Positions 60,720-64,000 of a stretch of 64,000 nucleotides of DNA are shown piece by piece; positions within the stretch are counted from its first letter, which is position 1; the number at the start of each line of letters is the position of its first letter. The notes beneath the pieces were generated by a model, which did not search any database, was not told the origin of the DNA, and was given only the letters and a program-made list of their open reading frames with translations. The stretch is from contig BLLK01000045.1 in the NCBI GenBank assembly GCA_021927905.1, positions 2,604,001-2,668,000 on the forward strand, in the 5' to 3' direction. Both the position numbers and the translations under genes were made by a program. This DNA is from Chaetoceros tenuissimus. Its lineage: Eukaryota; Bacillariophyta; Thalassiosirophyceae; Chaetocerotales; Chaetocerotaceae.

Positions 60720-61655
60720 TTAATTCTTGACTCCAGTACTTCCAAATCCACCCGCACCTCGCTCTGTATCAGTCAACTCTTCCACCTCTTCAGCCCCTAC
60801 CATTGAAACCTTCTCCAAAATCAACTGTGCTACACGATCACCCTTCTCAACTACAAAGTCTTCATCTCCAAAGTTGAAGAGAACAACACCCACTGGTCCT
60901 CTGTAGTCCGCGTCTACAACTCCCGCTCCGACGTCAATGAATTTCTTTACAGCGAGTCCGCTTCTAGGAGCAATTCTTGCATATGTGCCATCAGGACATG
61001 CAATGGAGAGGTCAGTCTTGACTATACCTTTACCTCCTGCTTTGATGATGGTATTTTCAGCGCTGGAGAGGTCGTATCCAGCAGAGAGTGTGGATCCTTT
61101 GGTAGGGATAGTAGCATTTTCGCTGAGTTTCTTTACTTGAAGTACATTGGAAAACTTTTGTATTGTTGCGTCAGCATTAGCTGGCGATGGTAGAGGAGAT
61201 ACAGTTCTTTGCTTCTTGACTCCAGTACTTCCAAATCCACCCGCACCTCGCTCTGTATCAGTCAACTCTTCCACCTCTTCAGCCCCTACCATTGAAACCT
61301 TCTCCAAAATCAACTGTGCTACACGATCACCCTTCTCAACTACAAAGTCTTCATCTCCAAAGTTGAAGAGAACAACACCCACTGGTCCTCTGTAGTCCGC
61401 GTCTACAACTCCCGCTCCGACGTCAATGAATTTCTTTACAGCAAGTCCGCTTCTAGGAGCAATTCTTGCATATGTGCCATCAGGACATGCAATGGAGAGG
61501 TCAGTCTTGACTATGCCTTTACCTCCCGCTTTGATGATGGTATTTTCAGCGCTGGAGAGGTCGTATCCAGCAGAGAGTGGGGATCCTTTAGAAGGGATAG
61601 TAGCATTTTCGCTGAGTTTCTTTACCTGAAGAATATCAATATTTGTTGTTGTCAT
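60720..61655 (-). CDS. tandem double dUTPase
   Basis: A single exon of 311 residues made of two almost identical dUTP pyrophosphatase domains (about residues 8-150 and 170-311). Each has all five motifs: [49 protein letters not shown] and the Gly-rich [10 protein letters not shown]. dUTPase cuts dUTP to dUMP and pyrophosphate, keeping uracil out of DNA; it normally works as a trimer of single domains. A two-domain chain is unusual and must either leave one domain spare or make mixed trimers. The linker reads [20 protein letters not shown]. The near identity points to a recent duplication within the gene. Assembly collapse or error should be kept in mind. Confidence 0.93.
   Translation of the reverse strand: MTTTNIDILQVKKLSENATIPSKGSPLSAGYDLSSAENTIIKAGGKGIVKTDLSIACPDGTYARIAPRSGLAVKKFIDVGAGVVDADYRGPVGVVLFNFGDEDFVVEKGDRVAQLILEKVSMVGAEEVEELTDTERGAGGFGSTGVKKQRTVSPLPSPANADATIQKFSNVLQVKKLSENATIPTKGSTLSAGYDLSSAENTIIKAGGKGIVKTDLSIACPDGTYARIAPRSGLAVKKFIDVGAGVVDADYRGPVGVVLFNFGDEDFVVEKGDRVAQLILEKVSMVGAEEVEELTDTERGAGGFGSTGVKN
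60724..61629 (-). repeat. 489-bp offset direct duplication inside the dUTPase gene
   Basis: Roughly 417 bp (60724-61140) recurs at 61213-61629, an offset of 489 bp. By eye I count about seven base differences, near 98 percent identity, most of them silent. The differing bases cluster toward one end of the unit (the domain N terminus). Confidence 0.92.
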
Positions 61656-62022
61656 TGTGACGAGAGATTGGAGTAGGAAAGACGGAGTAAAGAATTTAAT
61701 TGTTCTATTTTGATATTTGCGAAACTGGAGAGTTTGGCAAAGCGGTCTAAAGGTACGAAGGGATACTATGTTTACTGAGATACTGAGGAATTCTCAAAGA
61801 ATGAAAGCTCAATTTTGATTCGAGTAGTGAAGGTTTTCTATTGATTTATGCAACTTCTAACAATAAACACAAGAAACGAGAGGGCAAGAGGGCGGCAGAA
61901 TCCATACAAGACTAAAATCCTCATTTTTCCACAATGGCTAGGCAACTAGATAATTTTGAATTACTCCGATGCGATGGAAGTTCTCCATTTTTGACATCTT
62001 AGCATTGATGAGAAAATCCCAC
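61656..62022. other. intergenic region before the retroelement
   Basis: Promoter side of the double dUTPase gene. AT-rich, no coding signs. Confidence 0.4.
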
Positions 62023-62450
62023 TGTTAGGTTGGTAGATTATGAGAACCCGAATTCTTCACCCGAATTCTGTTGGAGAATTCTTCTATGTTTTTGATCAGA
62101 ACTTTACATATTTTACATAATATAATTCTTATTTTGATACGAAACAACTCTATCTTTTCAGTTTATCAATACCCAATAGCTCTAACCAAGAAAGAAATTT
62201 ATGTAAGTGAATATTTGTTTGACTAGTGACAGTTTGGTGTGATTATACCTCGCATGCTGCTTCGGCCTCTGCAATGAAGGTGCACAAACTGATGACATAT
62301 AAAACGAGGTCCGAATATGAAACGGATAATGGAAAGTACTTGTGTTATACAACACAGTACACCTCGGCTCACGGATGGAAAGAACCTCTCTATTTAAACC
62401 TTATGTTTATAGAGAGCCCAACCAATAGCTTAGAACTCAGTCTGATCAAC
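62023..62450 (+). repeat. possible left LTR of a copia-type element
   Basis: A stretch starting TGTTAGGTTGG and ending near CTGATCA fits a copia-style LTR (TG...CA) of about 430 bp, with a TATA-like CATATAAAAC near 62296 and a GTTATGG run just after it that could be a primer-binding site. The partner LTR lies outside the window, so the limits are guesses. Confidence 0.25.
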
Positions 62451-62570
62451 TGGAGTTATGGTTGGGAGCTCAGCAGAAGCCTATGGAGCAAGTAACCGTG
62501 TGAGCATTCCTATGGAATGAAATCAAAATATTTTGCTAATAAAATTTTCCAAATTTACCAAATAAATAGA

Positions 62571-64000
62571 ATGGACGATATTCCAACTTTCACTGCATTT
62601 GTGCAAAATGTTCTAGGCGTAGCCGTTGTAAGAGCTCGCACTGAACTTGTTGCTTATATTCCAACATTTAGACGATTGATGACAATCTCAGAAGAAGACA
62701 TTGATAGATTCATTTCACAAGTCCATTCTTCCAACTCTGGTCGCGCTGCTGCTCAGCGTATTGTCTATGGGCCTGCTTTGGCTGCGAATCTTAAGGCATT
62801 ATCTTTCACTCTTAAAGATAGAGCAAACTGTAATGCTCTCTACGATGCTACAGGTCTTGCTGCCTTGGATCAAGCCCAGTTAGCTCTCATGCAGAATTAT
62901 CGTGACCAAGCACTACAAGATAAAGATAATGATGATGCTGTAACTCTACCAGATATCGATGTGCCAAAGTTTACTACAGACAATTATGATGATTTTATGG
63001 CTAAATTCCTAACTGTCATCTCACGTACAAAAGGTGTATATGGCGTATCTATCGATTACATTATTCGTCAAGCTGATGGAAATTTCAATGACATTCATCC
63101 AACTCGAAAGTTGAAGATGAGAGCATGTTTGGCCAGAAGAGGTCCGAAATTCCAAGAAGACTCCAAGACTCTCTTTGGCTTGTACCTCCAGTACATTGGT
63201 ACAACAGGACATGGAGCAAATCTTGTGAAACAGTTTCAACCTCGTCATCAAGGCTTTAATTTGCACTTTGCTTTTGTTAATCACTTTGCAAATGCTACAC
63301 ACCTTCAAAACAAAGCAGCTCAAGCTGCAACAGACTTGACTAAACTGAATTACTCTGGAGATAAGATGCGCTTCAAAATGGAAGATTATTATAATCGTAT
63401 GACACAGTGTTTCAATGACTTAGCAAATGGTGGTGCCCAGTATGCTTTGAATGATCACCAGAAGATCCAGGCTTTCTGTCAGGGATTGAAGAATACCACT
63501 GCAATCAGATACCATGTGGATGCAAAGCAGGCATGGGATGCCATTCAAGGACCAAAAGATTTCGACACCTATTACAATTTGTTCTCGTCTAAACTTCAAC
63601 AATATCGTACTTTGGCGGGAGATGGATCACATACTGACAATAGACAAATTAATAATGTTGATACAGGAGGTAGAGGCAGAGGACGTGGTGGACGATTTGG
63701 AAGAGGAGGTGGCAGAGGTCGTGGTCGTGGCCGTGGTAGAGGTAGAGGCTCTTACCACAATAACAATCCTTACCACAATTCCTCAGGTCTTCCTAACTTT
63801 ACTGCAGAGGCTAGGAACTACCCTCAAGAGATGTTTTCCAAGATGTCCAAAATGCAGAAGGCTGCTGTACAACAAGCGAAAATCGATAATGGATGGAAAG
63901 ATGGCCGTACACCACCTGATGGCTTTACTGTAAATGGTGACGGTTATGCCATTCCTTCCCCGAGCATTGTTGCTGCGATTCAGTCTCAAATGAATATTAG
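62571..64000 (+). CDS. copia-type Gag region, running off the window
   Basis: A reading frame begins MDDIPTFTAFVQNVLGVAVV and stays open to the window edge (over 470 codons). It shows a helical N-terminal part, then LPDIDVPKFTTDNYDDFMAK and GVYGVSIDYIIRQ, the kind of segment found in the Gag capsid part of copia elements in diatoms. A dense Arg-Gly tract (nucleotides ~63670-63755) follows, likely for nucleic acid binding. The frame probably continues into Pol outside the window. Confidence 0.75.
   Translation, partial: MDDIPTFTAFVQNVLGVAVVRARTELVAYIPTFRRLMTISEEDIDRFISQVHSSNSGRAAAQRIVYGPALAANLKALSFTLKDRANCNALYDATGLAALDQAQLALMQNYRDQALQDKDNDDAVTLPDIDVPKFTTDNYDDFMAKFLTVISRTKGVYGVSIDYIIRQADGNFNDIHPTRKLKMRACLARRGPKFQEDSKTLFGLYLQYIGTTGHGANLVKQFQPRHQGFNLHFAFVNHFANATHLQNKAAQAATDLTKLNYSGDKMRFKMEDYYNRMTQCFNDLANGGAQYALNDHQKIQAFCQGLKNTTAIRYHVDAKQAWDAIQGPKDFDTYYNLFSSKLQQYRTLAGDGSHTDNRQINNVDTGGRGRGRGGRFGRGGGRGRGRGRGRGRGSYHNNNPYHNSSGLPNFTAEARNYPQEMFSKMSKMQKAAVQQAKIDNGWKDGRTPPDGFTVNGDGYAIPSPSIVAAIQSQMNI

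Larger units (their letters stand above)
62023..64000 (+). mobile_element. Ty1/copia-type LTR retroelement, left part (diatom CoDi-like)
   Basis: The visible part comprises a possible left LTR, a short leader, and a gag region from 62571 to the window edge. The element continues beyond the window, so its protease, integrase, reverse transcriptase and right LTR cannot be judged. The visible gag looks whole. The family call rests on the resemblance of the gag to those of diatom copia elements. Age cannot be given without the second LTR; the intact look of the visible part suggests a fairly young copy. Confidence 0.7.

Noticed and set aside
62226-62495. 89-codon frame ahead of the gag region
   Set aside because: No ATG start and no motif; it falls in the possible LTR and leader.
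1-64000. CRISPR arrays, bacterial operons, ribosome binding sites or riboswitches
   Set aside because: The introns, targeting leaders and gene families are eukaryotic nuclear; no regular spaced repeats were seen.

Overview
The window is nuclear DNA from a microbial eukaryote, most likely a diatom and probably a centric one. Genes are densely packed on both strands, the DNA is AT-rich, and introns are short (mostly 58-93 bp, GTAAG/GTGAG donors). Several proteins start with a signal peptide followed by an -A-F- or -S-F- cleavage motif, as in plastid import across a secondary plastid's membranes. The right end holds a Ty1/copia-type gag resembling diatom CoDi elements. A truncated globin, diatom-style DGAT2 and a stramenopile-like formin fit this. 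Species cannot be fixed from sequence alone.

Layout. 1-6.6 kb: start of a CDC20 gene (cut by the window edge), a steroid 5-alpha-reductase-like enzyme, prohibitin, a Rab GTPase and an organellar-type asparaginyl-tRNA synthetase. 7.1-14.3 kb: one very large minus-strand gene of eight exons encoding about 2223 residues, a four-repeat K+-channel with a GYG filter and a cyclic-nucleotide-binding-like domain in every repeat (CNGK-like architecture). 14.4-21 kb: a FAM227-like protein, a plastid-targeted chorismate-lyase-like protein, a LicD-cytidylyltransferase fusion, an unknown protein and a G-patch protein. 21.4-28.5 kb: six-exon URB1/Npa1 ribosome-biogenesis gene. 29-45 kb: DGAT2-like acyltransferase, plastid peroxiredoxin-like protein, giant formin, truncated globin, plastid NTF2-like protein, BRCA1-like RING/BRCT protein and a Popeye-like plastid protein. 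45-49 kb: head-to-head DPH6 and DPH5, two late steps of diphthamide synthesis. 49-62 kb: two tandem DUF6544-like genes, a Nop12/RBM34-like protein convergent with a BMT5-zinc finger-S4-pseudouridine synthase fusion, a plastid membrane protein, an HVA22/REEP protein, a nuclear unknown, a triple thioredoxin-fold plastid protein and a tandem double dUTPase. 62-64 kb: left end of a copia-type retroelement running off the window.

The genes are mostly unrelated housekeeping loci. Local functional pairing is suggested for DPH5/DPH6 (shared promoter region) and for the two rRNA-related genes near 53 kb. The most unusual items are the four-repeat channel with degenerate nucleotide pockets and a C2-like insertion, the LicD-cytidylyltransferase fusion, the methyltransferase-pseudouridine synthase fusion, and the double dUTPase made by a very recent 489-bp duplication.

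Exon joins were worked out by hand from splice signals and reading frame. Domain names rest on motif recognition, not database searches.
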